Positions 28,401 to 35,930 of a stretch of DNA of 64,000 nt are shown here, in pieces (the first letter of the stretch is position 1; each line of letters starts with the position of its first letter). The position numbers were made by a program, and so were the translations under genes. The notes below the pieces were generated by a model. That model had not been told where the DNA came from and ran no database searches. It saw nothing but the letters and a program-made list of their open reading frames with translations. Source of the DNA: DASPMP01 sp035626995 (GTDB lineage: Bacteria > Gemmatimonadota > Gemmatimonadetes > Gemmatimonadales > Gemmatimonadaceae); NCBI GenBank assembly GCA_035626995.1, contig DASPMP010000245.1, positions 30,999-94,998 of the forward strand, given 5' to 3'.

Positions 28401-30733
28401 TAGTCATCGTACACGGTGATGTCCGTAACGAGGCCTGCCCGGGCGTAATTCCCCTCGATCAGGTCATGCGAGAGCAGCCGATTTTCCGGAAAACGCCCAT
28501 CCGTCGCGCGCTCGAAGGCATCCACGTCGTAGATACCCTTTCCCGTGAAGCTTCCTTCATGGTAGAGATCCTGGTACACGTCTGACACGGCGGTCGTGTA
28601 CGGGTCCACGCCGGGATGGCCGGACTGCACCGCGGCGAAACGCGACCGGTTCGCGCTCGGCAGCGACACGCCCACGCGCGGCTGCAGGATGCCATAGCCA
28701 CGCACGACGCGCCCGCGATAGTCGTCGTACATCGCCTTGTTGAGGGGATGCGCCAGCGTGCCGATGAGCAGCGCCGCATTGCCGGGCGGCAGCACGGTGT
28801 CCGCGTCCAGCGTGATGACATAGCACACGCCGTGCAGGTGCTCGACGTTGCCCACGATGGTGGAAAACGCATCCCCTGCACTCCCGCGCAGGAAGCGGTT
28901 GAACTGCGCGAGCTTGCCCCGCTTCCGCTCCCACCCCATCCACACGCCCTGCGCCGGATTCCAGAGCCGGTTGCGATGAAAGAGATAGAAGGCGTCCTGG
29001 GTCTCGGGGGCGTAGCGTGCGTTGAGGGCGTTCACGCCATCGATCGCGGCGCGCAGGATCGCGTCGTCCGCGTCCGTCCGCTCGGTCGCCGCGTCGGTGA
29101 AGTCGCTGAGGATGGCAAAATGCAGGTGCGCTTCACGATTGGCGAGGTACTGCACCTCGATCGTCTCGAGGCTCTCGACCACTGCGTTCACGCTGCCGAA
29201 GAGGGTCGGGATCACCACCGCCGAGCGCAGCTCAGGCGGCACACCCGTTTCGCGCAACTCGAGCTTCGGGAGCACCGCCGGCGGCAGGTAGGCGACGACC
29301 AACCGGTTCATCACGCTGATGGCGATCTCGCTGGCGGGAATGAGCCCGAGCAGGAGGATTGGCAGCCAGGCTGACATCGCCGCTGGTCCGCCCAGCTGCA
29401 GCAATGCCGCGAGCGCGATCGCCGTCCCCGCGATGATCCCGCCGACGAAGACGACGTTGGGATGTCCCAGCACCCACCGGTGAACCGCCTCACGAAATTT
29501 TGGACGATAGCCGGTGAGCTGTTCGAGCTCGTCCCGGCCATGGTCCAGCAGGTAGTAGCCCACATGCGATCGCACAGGATCATGCGGCGTACCTGTGCCA
29601 TCCGAGCCGCGCCGAGCGAGCTCGATGGCTTCCATCGCCACCGCGCTTTCATCGCTGCGCGTGCGCGCCGCGATCCGTTCAACCACATGACGATAGTGGT
29701 CGCGCGTTGCGAAGGTCATTCGCGTGTAGTGCCCGGTGGGATCCCGCCGCAACACCGCGTCCATCACGCTCTGCTGCTCGACGAACGTGCGCCAGTCCAT
29801 GCGTGCGATGGCGCGCAGGCTCGTGATGCTGTTCGCCATCATGATCTGCGTGATGGCGAGCCGCTGCGTGGAGAGCGATGCCGCCTCCTCGCCGGACATC
29901 CCTTCCTCGGCGATCCACTGCTCCAGCCAGCCGAGTGGGGCGAAGGAGCCGCGCGTGAGACGAAGGCGCTGGAGAAATCGCGCGATGAACGTCGGGTTCA
30001 GGGGAACGCCGCCATCCACCAGGGAGCGGAGTGCCTCCCGCAGGTCGTCCGCGTTCCCCTTGCTTGCGTCGAGCAGGCGTGTCGCCATGCGATCGGCCCG
30101 CTCCACTTCGTCGAGCCGCTGCACGGTGCGCAGCGCCATGCGTCGCACGTTCTCGATCAGCCCAAGGCGCAGCATGGCGGGGATGGCCCACAGTTCACCG
30201 ATGCGCAGCGGCGCGATGTCCTGGCACGCGCTGACCACGATGCTGATGTTGTCAGGGTCGAGGCGCCCTTCGGTGTGCGAGATGAGGGTGATGGCCACCT
30301 CGTACACCCGCGGATATCCGGTGAGCGTGCCCGCGGCGAGCTCCGGAAGCTCGCGATAGTATCCGCTCGGGAGCGATGCACGTACTTCGCGAATGTGTTC
30401 CTCGACCACGAAATAGTTGTCGAGGAACCACTCGCCGGCGGGTCCTACCTCATCGCCCTTCTCGCTGGTCTCCGTGAGGCGGCGATGGGCGACATCGAGG
30501 ATGCGGCGCGTTTCATTGAGCCGACGGAGGAGGGGCGCCGATCCCCAACGTGAGCGCCCCTCGCGCACACGTTGGCCGCGTGCCACTGCCCGTCCCCGCT
30601 CGGCGAGCTGGTCTGGCCCGAGCAGCTCGCCCCGGATCGGCCCTGCAAGTGTCTCCGCGCGGACGTCGGACGCCCGGGAGAACAGGTGGGAGAGAAACCG
30701 CGGGCGCGGCGTGGCGAACTTGCGAGAGGGCAC
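22388..30733 (-). CDS. ndvB: NdvB/Cgs-like cyclic beta-glucan synthase
   Basis: 2781 residues, close to the ~2830 of rhizobial NdvB. Membrane segments are visible near residues 430-480 and 820-1000. A glycosyltransferase 84 core carries TLDADTVLPPGNAALL (about residue 643) and the RRKHRWIRGDWQLLQWL motif. The C-terminal part is a glycoside-phosphorylase-like GH94 domain with the catalytic-type GIGDWNDGMSRVG (about 2461) and GGWTWYTGSASWLYRAGL near the end. The family makes and releases cyclic beta-1,2-glucan in the periplasm. Other Gemmatimonadota-type homologues may make a different glucan, so the product is inferred. It stands alone, with the MCO overlapping its 3' end. Confidence 0.88.
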   Translation of the reverse strand: MPSRKFATPRPRFLSHLFSRASDVRAETLAGPIRGELLGPDQLAERGRAVARGQRVREGRSRWGSAPLLRRLNETRRILDVAHRRLTETSEKGDEVGPAGEWFLDNYFVVEEHIREVRASLPSGYYRELPELAAGTLTGYPRVYEVAITLISHTEGRLDPDNISIVVSACQDIAPLRIGELWAIPAMLRLGLIENVRRMALRTVQRLDEVERADRMATRLLDASKGNADDLREALRSLVDGGVPLNPTFIARFLQRLRLTRGSFAPLGWLEQWIAEEGMSGEEAASLSTQRLAITQIMMANSITSLRAIARMDWRTFVEQQSVMDAVLRRDPTGHYTRMTFATRDHYRHVVERIAARTRSDESAVAMEAIELARRGSDGTGTPHDPVRSHVGYYLLDHGRDELEQLTGYRPKFREAVHRWVLGHPNVVFVGGIIAGTAIALAALLQLGGPAAMSAWLPILLLGLIPASEIAISVMNRLVVAYLPPAVLPKLELRETGVPPELRSAVVIPTLFGSVNAVVESLETIEVQYLANREAHLHFAILSDFTDAATERTDADDAILRAAIDGVNALNARYAPETQDAFYLFHRNRLWNPAQGVWMGWERKRGKLAQFNRFLRGSAGDAFSTIVGNVEHLHGVCYVITLDADTVLPPGNAALLIGTLAHPLNKAMYDDYRGRVVRGYGILQPRVGVSLPSANRSRFAAVQSGHPGVDPYTTAVSDVYQDLYHEGSFTGKGIYDVDAFERATDGRFPENRLLSHDLIEGNYARAGLVTDITVYDDYPTRYITYSRRKHRWIRGDWQLLQWLTPRVPGPDGPEPNRLSLVSRWKLFDNLRRSLVEISLIVFLVAGWWFLPGSSARWTLLALLALAAPWIIAIAIAALRPPFDKSWRAYYSAVGRDAATSVAQVALTIAFLPHQAWISLDGIARTLWRLFVSKRHLLEWQSAQHAERRERGTARTTWREMWPLSAIAIASLVALTPRTPVLAPLFLLWAGAPVIALALSRSAVRRERPLSDDERALALRYAEKHWRYYDTFVTEATHWLAPDNVQLDPEHVVAMRTSPTNIGLQLLSTVSAHDLGFITVDDMARRLELALRSMERMRRFRGHFYNWYDLHDLRVMEPPYISTVDSGNLAGHLIALRQALVAIAAEQPVDAHELVQRLQALALRAADFASQVEFRFLYDERRELFAIGYQQSSHSRDDSYYDLLASEARLASFLAIARNDVPVDHWFHLGRTLTRSSGSTALVSWSGSMFEYLMPVLVMHSYPYTLLDQTCRSAVQRQIAFGDSHGVPWGTSESAYNLRDRHHTYQYRAFGVPDLALERRIGQDLVVAPYAAALALQVFPDRALANLAKLEEKGALGEFGFYDALDYTRPLPGKRFAIVHNHMAHHVGMTLVALTNALQDRVWQRRFHTDPLVRSVELLLHERIPRRMVLQEPRPVRPEQALPDPALERPVVREIDDVSTPQPHVALLGRLPYTIMVSHCGSGYSRYGELAVTRWRADGTIDNTGQFCYVKDMQAGHVWSAAHQPVCAEPEWYHAQLATDRVTFHRREHGIETRTEVVVVPDDSAEVRRVTISNETDDIRELELTSYGEITIASPGQDRQHPAFSNLFVQTEWHAWCSAITATRRPRSASERALRCAHVVDAGGAERVGQPSYETDRARFVGRGRSTRDPVAMEQDGALTGATGAVLDPVFAIRTRVRLKPGQSASVAFTTIVAENAERAFQLADRYHNPAAAQRALDLAWASTQVELRELGVSPSDAAIFQDLAGQLFYSNPAVRVPEVELRSNRGAQPLLWTQGISGDWPILLARIASTDGIPTITGLFAAHHYWRRRGMTVDLVILNEHPSGYFQHLHERINAAMFASSDSALVEQPGGVFIRRRDQLGQDVLEMIRATARVVIDCDGRPLGLIADSWRDMEVPVEEPASLVRRRVRASGQRLEQPPAEVRRVRASSASMRTTSGSHRVVTDGADAAAPPARRATDAPLLLDNGFGGLTAEGDYEIRVRGDALPPAPWANVIANERAGFIVTERGPGSAWVGNAQFYRLTPWRNDPVTDEPGDALYLRDEETFDVWSPTPAPVRSALPYSVRHSAGSSTFEHIRGNIESQLTLGMAGDAPVRVALLRLTNHDQRVRRLSLTSYVEWTLGPQREHTQHQIVTSYDETHGAVLATNCFNPSFDTLRAFAALSEPLVGYTGDRREFLGRNGTLADPAALRGAAELARNTLAGVDPCGVLQCAVTLEPGETRDIVMLLGAAGSDDEAKSLLAEYGDPARAIAALEQSVADWKRRLSVVTVRTPDAAFDAIINRWSLYQALSCRMWGRAAVYQSSGAFGFRDQLQDVMAFLYAEPALARAHILRAAGRQFVEGDVQHWWHPPDGRGVRTKFSDDLAWLPFVVEQYVRVTGDASILDEDAGFITMPVLSEHQHELYDLPQPANRSASVYEHCVLALKKACTTGEHGLPLIGIGDWNDGMSRVGVEGKGESIWLAWFLSATLRSFAETVAARGDMARADEMRRQAERYADAVEQHGWDGEWYRRAYFDDGTPLGSARSDEAKIDSIAQSWSILSGAGDPVRQRTAMASFNTHLVNEDARLIALLTPPFDATEKDPGYIKGYLPGVRENGAQYTHAAIWAVQATALLGDTDRAFELFQMINPLMHARTEEEVRQYKVEPYVVAADVYTAEGQLGRGGWTWYTGSASWLYRAGLESILGFHKTGNTLRITPRVPTAWAGYAIEYRFGAAVYAIRVERGALGVRVDGGEVTDGEIHLVDDGARHEVIVGLQSFKPAALP

Positions 30734-30742
30734 TGCGGAAAG

Positions 30743-32494
30743 CTAGTTGCGCTTGCCGTTCTCGACCGTGACGCGAATGGGATATATCCGCTTCCTCAGA
30801 GCACTCGTGGTGAATCTCGTGGTTCCTCGCACGGTGTCCTGCTCCGCATCGATCCGCAGGAGCGAGAAGCGCGGCGGCTTGCAGATGAAAAATGCGCCCG
30901 ACGCACCAGTGGGGCCATCGGTTGCGAGATAGAACATCCCCTGCGCGCCGGTGAAGTCATGATGAATACGGTCCCAAACGACGCCAGACGTGTCCACGCG
31001 GTTGAGGGTGGTGCCCGGAGACAGGACGATATTGCGACGAGGCGCTCCCGCGAACGCGACTTCCGTTGCCATGTACAGATTCACGCGGGTCTGTGGCGCG
31101 AGCGCGCCATCCGCGAACACGCGGCCCGCAATCATGATCGACACCGTGTCCCTGGGTGGGATCCTGCACTTCACGGCGAGAAAGTCAGCGGCAGTCGGGA
31201 GCGTCACGTCGGCGCGGATCACGTCGCGGTCCGACTCGAAGCTCTGGCCACTCGTCAGCTCGAACCCCAGCGCATTCAGTTCGTCATGCGGCACGGCGAA
31301 GGTATACCGGCCGGGGAGCAGGCCATCCATCGAGTAATTGCCAGCGCTGTCCGTGCGGGTGACGAATGGGGTGCCAACGAGATGCAGCGTCGCACCGGCG
31401 GCCGGGATGCTGTCGTGAAGCACTCGCCCGGTCACGCGTCCCAGCGTCGCTGTCCACGTCGTGTCGCTCCATGACGCGCGGGCAAGCTCGCCTCCGAGCT
31501 CGTGTACTTCCAGCAGGCCAGGACGCACCAGCGGTACCTGGTGGTCCACACCCCACGCCATCAATGCCATCGGTGCATCGACGCGCATCGACCATCGCGT
31601 CACGGCCGGATAGCCTTTCGGGAGCGTCGTGAAGGCGACGTTGCCGCCAAGTTCCATGGATGTGAGTTGCCTGTTCAGTCCCCGGTACCGGAATTCGATG
31701 TCGCGGACCGCGCGTGCGGCCGTGTCCACCCACACGGTACCATCGATGTCGATGCGGTCGCGTTTCCTGGCGGCGGGCTCGAAGCGGATGCCGACCTGGC
31801 GTGGGCGCGAAGCGTCGCGACCGGCGAGGCGGATGCAATAGCTCCGCGTGAACGCTTCATCGAGGAGAACGTCGGCGTCGGGTGCGAAGTATGTGCCGGT
31901 GTTCGCATTCCGGAATCCCAGCTCGACGAACTGGCGCGCTGACCGAGATGCGCCGAAGGGGCGCGAGCCTCCCGTATCGCGACGCACCACCTGGGCAAGG
32001 ACACCCGCGCGCTTCTCGCCGACGATGCGATAGAAGAGCAGCCGCTCGAGCGACACGGTGTCTGTCTCGCGCGCCACCACGGTGGAGAGAAACGCCGCGC
32101 GTGCCTGCTCCCAGAGCGCCAACGCTTCGGCGCGGTCACGTCGTCGCGGGCACCCCGGCTGGTCGATGACCTGCACTGCGCTGAGCATCGTCGGCAGGGG
32201 CACCATTGCGATGTCCACGACCTGCGATGGACTCGTGACGCGGACCGCGACCGGGCGAAATCCAATCCGGGTTGCACGTACGGACGCCGCGCGCGTGGTC
32301 GGAGGCAGGCGATATCGGCCGTTGTTATAGGTCAGGGCACGCGCGACCGTGGCGCCGCTCGAGTCGAGCATCGTGATGACGACAGCGGGCAGCGGGACAC
32401 CGCCGCTGGTCACACGACCTGTGATCTCCTGCGCGCCAAGGTTTGGGGCCGCCGCAAGCAGGATGAGGCTCGACGCCAGGACGGGGAGCTTCAT
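30743..32494 (-). CDS. Secreted protein with two carboxypeptidase-regulatory-like domains
   Basis: 583 residues from the ATG at 32494, which overlaps the previous gene's stop by 4 bp. A signal peptide (MKLPVLASSLILLAAAPNLG) leads to a CarboxypepD_reg-like domain (EITGRVTSGGVPLPAVVITM, then NNGRYRLPPTTRAA). A central region with CPRRRDRAEALALWEQARAAF follows. A second regulatory-like domain is at about 365-430 (GRVLHDSIPAAGATLHLVGT, then DSAGNYSMDGLLPGRYTFAV). It is paralogous to the gene just upstream. These beta-sandwich domains usually decorate outer-membrane or secreted proteins; no TonB-dependent barrel is present. The gene ends 9 bp from the NdvB-like start, so it could be the upstream gene of that operon. 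Confidence 0.75.
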   Translation of the reverse strand: MKLPVLASSLILLAAAPNLGAQEITGRVTSGGVPLPAVVITMLDSSGATVARALTYNNGRYRLPPTTRAASVRATRIGFRPVAVRVTSPSQVVDIAMVPLPTMLSAVQVIDQPGCPRRRDRAEALALWEQARAAFLSTVVARETDTVSLERLLFYRIVGEKRAGVLAQVVRRDTGGSRPFGASRSARQFVELGFRNANTGTYFAPDADVLLDEAFTRSYCIRLAGRDASRPRQVGIRFEPAARKRDRIDIDGTVWVDTAARAVRDIEFRYRGLNRQLTSMELGGNVAFTTLPKGYPAVTRWSMRVDAPMALMAWGVDHQVPLVRPGLLEVHELGGELARASWSDTTWTATLGRVTGRVLHDSIPAAGATLHLVGTPFVTRTDSAGNYSMDGLLPGRYTFAVPHDELNALGFELTSGQSFESDRDVIRADVTLPTAADFLAVKCRIPPRDTVSIMIAGRVFADGALAPQTRVNLYMATEVAFAGAPRRNIVLSPGTTLNRVDTSGVVWDRIHHDFTGAQGMFYLATDGPTGASGAFFICKPPRFSLLRIDAEQDTVRGTTRFTTSALRKRIYPIRVTVENGKRN

Positions 32495-34029
32495 CGGCGG
32501 CGCCAGACCGGAATGCGTGCCCGGATGGAATCCCACTCAACGACGAACGCCACGTCGGTTCCGTCCTTCCCTTTATGCACGGCGAGCGCAGGCGCGGGCG
32601 TGGCAAGTCGTTCGATCGTTGGCTCGCCGCGCCCGACCTCCACAGGCGGTGTGGAATCCGACAGGAAGGTGGCGAGCCAGATGTCCGCGTTCCGCGCGAT
32701 GCGCATCGTATAGCGGCCCGGCGCGAGCACGACGCCAGCGACCTCGAACTCACGGGACAGCAGCAGGGTCAGTGAATCGGAGCTGACGCCGTAACACAGC
32801 TTCGCAACGGCATCGTCGAACGCGAGCACGACGGAATCCGCCGGTGAGTTCGCCGCCGCGGTTGGACTCGCTACGCAACTCATCGCTGCGCCGTCGGGTT
32901 GAATTGCCTGTGTTATCGGGTGACCCAGCCCCGCATCGCCCGGCTCGCCGCGGAGAAAGTCGATCGCAAGAACACGGTGGTCTTCCACGACCGCGTTCGG
33001 ATTTGGTGGACCACGCTTCGTGGAACTGATGGTGGTGGTGCTTTCAATACGATCGATGACGGGAATTCCCGGCCGGATTTCGCGGTACCAGGAGTCCACG
33101 CGCACCTGCCAGGTATCCGTCACGGGAGCGGACGGCGCAGGCCGCTCCGCATAGAGCGTGGTCTTCACGATCTGGAAGGTCGCCGTGTCGAAGTACATGC
33201 TGCCGCGGACATCATGATCCTTGATGTCGCGGGTGGGATGGAAGTCCACGCGGGCGACCTTCCGTGGCCTCACGGCGTCAACGATCCCCGCATACCGGAA
33301 GCAGTGCGTGGACACGAAGGCCTCGTCGGCGAGATCCATGAGGTGCGGCACGGTCATCTTCTCGTGGGCGTCGATGTCGTCGTACTGCACATAGACACCC
33401 TCAATCAGCTTCCCGGGAGAGTAGCGCCACTCGGATCGGCCGGTTACCTGGACGGTGTCCTGGCGCTGCACGACCTTCATGCCCCGTCGCGCACGCGCAC
33501 GACCGCTCCAGTGAATGGGAACCTTCCCTTGTTGCGCGAACACGCGTTCCATGCTCACTGCGAACGGATATCGTTCGGCGAGCATTGCATAGCGCTCGCC
33601 ATTGAGGCGCGCCTGCTGAAGGATCGTGACGACTGCCGTATCCGCTGCCGCGTCTCCCGGGCAGAGACTCTCACTTACTTTCACACTCGCGAGCCGAAGC
33701 GCGATCACGGGCAGTGCAACCCGAACTCGGCTCGTTTCGTTTGCAACTACCGCAACCTGGACGACCGAGGGACGAAAGCCGACGCGACGCACGCGGATGG
33801 CATGCGATCCGGCGGGGAGGAGGCGAACCACAAGTGTACCGGCGGAGTCCGTGAACGCCGAGAATTGCTGTGCGGGGATGCTGACGTCGGCGAAGGAGAG
33901 CGGTTGCGACGTCTCTGCCGCGACGACGTGTAGCTCGACCGCGCCACGGCCCGTTCCCTGGGCGGCAACGGGCCGGACACCAAGTACGAGAACCACGAGC
34001 GCGAACTGACACGACCCTGCGCTTCTCAT
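32491..34029 (-). CDS. Secreted protein with N-terminal carboxypeptidase-regulatory-like domain
   Basis: 512 residues. A signal peptide (ALVVLVLGVRPVAAQ) is followed by a CarboxypepD_reg-like domain (GAVELHVVAAETSQPLSFAD, then GTLVVRLLPAGSHAIRVRRV). The middle (CPGDAAADTAVVTILQQARL, and later YSPGKLIEGVYVQYDD) resembles the corresponding region of its downstream paralogue. A C-terminal segment (LTLLLSREFEVAGVVLAPGR, then YTMRIARNADIWLATFL) resembles DUF2911. First gene of a two-gene operon (4-bp overlap), and only 15 bp from the divergent start at 34045. Envelope location is supported; function is unknown. Confidence 0.75.
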   Translation of the reverse strand: MRSAGSCQFALVVLVLGVRPVAAQGTGRGAVELHVVAAETSQPLSFADVSIPAQQFSAFTDSAGTLVVRLLPAGSHAIRVRRVGFRPSVVQVAVVANETSRVRVALPVIALRLASVKVSESLCPGDAAADTAVVTILQQARLNGERYAMLAERYPFAVSMERVFAQQGKVPIHWSGRARARRGMKVVQRQDTVQVTGRSEWRYSPGKLIEGVYVQYDDIDAHEKMTVPHLMDLADEAFVSTHCFRYAGIVDAVRPRKVARVDFHPTRDIKDHDVRGSMYFDTATFQIVKTTLYAERPAPSAPVTDTWQVRVDSWYREIRPGIPVIDRIESTTTISSTKRGPPNPNAVVEDHRVLAIDFLRGEPGDAGLGHPITQAIQPDGAAMSCVASPTAAANSPADSVVLAFDDAVAKLCYGVSSDSLTLLLSREFEVAGVVLAPGRYTMRIARNADIWLATFLSDSTPPVEVGRGEPTIERLATPAPALAVHKGKDGTDVAFVVEWDSIRARIPVWRRR

Positions 34030-34044
34030 GGAGCGAACGTACGG

Positions 34045-34524
34045 ATGAGAGCTACACCTCGCCAGATCGCGTGGCCACGCATGGCACTCCTCGTTGGAAT
34101 ATTCGCCGCGTGTGGTTCACCCGATACGGACGCGACGACGCGGCCACCGGACAGGCGCCCCTACCGCTGCTACACCCTGCGCTTCGCCGAGTGGCAATCC
34201 GACGGTCCGACGGTGCGAATGGACATGGACTTTCTCCCTCGCGGTGTAGAGCTGGACGCGGTCCTGATCGATCCACGCACGCCCGCGCTCGGCCTGCGCG
34301 TCAACACCCTGCAGGGTGGGCGCAGCGACATCGCGAGCAGCTGGCGTCCGATTTCTCCCGACAACATCCAGATGGACTTCACCTCGCCGGGGAACGAGAG
34401 CGAGCGCCAGAACGTGACTGTGATGGCGCATGAAGACGGCGTGACACTTTCCGGAACGGCGACAACCATGGGCCAGGCAAGCGCGGCTGTGCACGGCAAT
34501 CGCGCTCCATGCTTCCCGGACTAG
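34045..34524 (+). CDS. Small putative lipoprotein
   Basis: 159 residues. A hydrophobic N-terminus ends in a lipobox-like FAAC-GS (Cys23). The mature part is polar and includes YRCYTLRFAEWQSDGPTVRM and a C-terminal Cys (APCFPD), so Cys-Cys pairing is possible. An in-frame ATG at 34081 gives a shorter signal peptide and is an alternative start. The start lies 15 bp from the divergent gene, so the two promoters must overlap coding DNA. No family is recognised. Confidence 0.6.
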   Translation: MRATPRQIAWPRMALLVGIFAACGSPDTDATTRPPDRRPYRCYTLRFAEWQSDGPTVRMDMDFLPRGVELDAVLIDPRTPALGLRVNTLQGGRSDIASSWRPISPDNIQMDFTSPGNESERQNVTVMAHEDGVTLSGTATTMGQASAAVHGNRAPCFPD

Positions 34525-34569
34525 GTCTCGTCTGGCAGATTCCTCCCTCGGCATGAGGAGTATTGAACG

Positions 34570-34656
34570 ATGCTCGGCATGGTAATGTTCATTGCCGCAT
34601 TGGGCCCACTGCGAGCCACCTGGCAACGCGATCTCTCTGCGGTGCTTCGGGACTGA
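34570..34656 (+). CDS. Small ORF of 28 residues, possible leader peptide
   Basis: ATG at 34570 with GAGGAG at 34555-34560 (9-base spacing) opens a 28-codon frame encoding MLGMVMFIAALGPL followed by RATWQRDLSAVLRD. The N-terminal half is hydrophobic. It precedes the DUF2911 lipoprotein gene by 80 bp. The Shine-Dalgarno match and spacing are the only support. Confidence 0.3.
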   Translation: MLGMVMFIAALGPLRATWQRDLSAVLRD

Positions 34657-34679
34657 CCAACCGCTCTCCGGCCGCGCGA

Positions 34680-34685
34680 TATACT
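34680..34685 (+). promoter_or_regulatory. TATACT, candidate -10 element for the DUF2911 gene
   Basis: TATACT stands out in otherwise GC-rich DNA, 51 bases before the ATG at 34737. No good -35 hexamer is apparent at 17-bp distance. Confidence 0.25.
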
Positions 34686-34736
34686 TCGGGAACGTCAGCT
34701 CCAGCACCGCTTGTGCCATTTACGGAGAGCATCTAC

Positions 34737-35885
34737 ATGCACGGTTCGCTCAAGACGCGCGCAGCACTGGTCATTCTCGCTGTTGCCGCCATCACGGGAT
34801 GTGCCACTGCCCCTCGCGGCGCGGCGCCGGGCGGCGATGACGCTGCGACATTCTTCGTGACCCTGGGCAACGACACGGTGTCCGCCGAGTCGTACCGGCG
34901 CACCGGCGATCGCGTGGAAGGGATGATCGTTCGACGCGTCCCGCGCGCAACCGTCGTGCGGTACGTGATGACCCTCGCGCCCAGCGGCCTGGTCTCACGT
35001 GTCGTGTACAACACACGACTCCCCGACGGCAGCATCCCGCCGAATGGCTCCCGCTCTGTGACGGTGACGTTCACCGGCGACAGCGCGATCACGGAGATCG
35101 ACCGGGATCCTCCCACGGTGCGTCGCGTTGCGGCGGCCAACGCGTATCCGGAGCTCGACGGTGGCGTCTTCCACTTCACGCGTCCCATCGCTGCGCTGCG
35201 CGCGATGAACCATGACAGTGCTCACTTCACCATCTACCCGCCGGGCGCGACGCAGCCGAGTGGCAGCCCGGTCGCGCGACGCGATGACAACCGCTGGTGG
35301 ATCTACTCATTCGACAATCCGAACGAGATCATGACCGATGCGGCCGATCGGCTGATCAGCCTGGACGGCAGTCGCACGACATTCCGGGTGAAGGCGCAGC
35401 GCGAGGACTACATCGACCTGACCGCGCTCGCCGCAGCGTTCGCCGAACGTGAGCGCGTGGCAGGACCATTGGCACTATCGCCGCGCGACTCAGTGAGCGC
35501 TTCAGTTGGCAACGCGCAACTGTCCATCGGATATGGACGTCCTTCCGCGCGCGGTCGGCGCGTGTGGAGCGAGAATGGCGTGCTCGGTGACACCCTCTGG
35601 CGCACGGGGGCGAATCAGTCGACGCGGTTCACGACGACCGCGCCACTCCAGTTCGAGAGCGGTGTGCTGGCACCGAACACCTACATGCTCATGACGTTGG
35701 CGGTGCCGGGCCGCTATCAGTTGATCTTCTACGAGCGTGACACGCCCGTGCTTCGGGTGCCACTGACCGCGCGCGCGTTGGCGTCGCACGTCGAGCAGTT
35801 CACCATCCGGATCGAGCCGTCCGGAATGCTCCGGCTGCAGTGGGCGGGACAGGAGCTCGTCGCGTCATTCCGCCCGGTTCCCTGA
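34737..35885 (+). CDS. Lipoprotein with C-terminal DUF2911 domain
   Basis: 382 residues from the ATG at 34737, which has GGAGAG at 34724-34729; the longer in-frame ORF from 34563 lacks such a site. The signal peptide ends with a lipobox (AITGC). The C-terminal ~130 residues match DUF2911: QLSIGYGRPSARGRRVWSEN, then DTLWRTGANQSTRFTTTAPL, then the LAPNTYMLMTLAVPGRYQLIFYE segment (split here by reading order). The N-terminal part is unassigned. DUF2911 proteins are common in Bacteroidota and Gemmatimonadota envelopes with no known activity. It follows a 28-codon small ORF. Confidence 0.78.
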   Translation: MHGSLKTRAALVILAVAAITGCATAPRGAAPGGDDAATFFVTLGNDTVSAESYRRTGDRVEGMIVRRVPRATVVRYVMTLAPSGLVSRVVYNTRLPDGSIPPNGSRSVTVTFTGDSAITEIDRDPPTVRRVAAANAYPELDGGVFHFTRPIAALRAMNHDSAHFTIYPPGATQPSGSPVARRDDNRWWIYSFDNPNEIMTDAADRLISLDGSRTTFRVKAQREDYIDLTALAAAFAERERVAGPLALSPRDSVSASVGNAQLSIGYGRPSARGRRVWSENGVLGDTLWRTGANQSTRFTTTAPLQFESGVLAPNTYMLMTLAVPGRYQLIFYERDTPVLRVPLTARALASHVEQFTIRIEPSGMLRLQWAGQELVASFRPVP

Positions 35886-35930
35886 CGCGCTGACTCTGTA
35901 CGGCCGCCGCCGGCGCGGTAACATTGGCCC

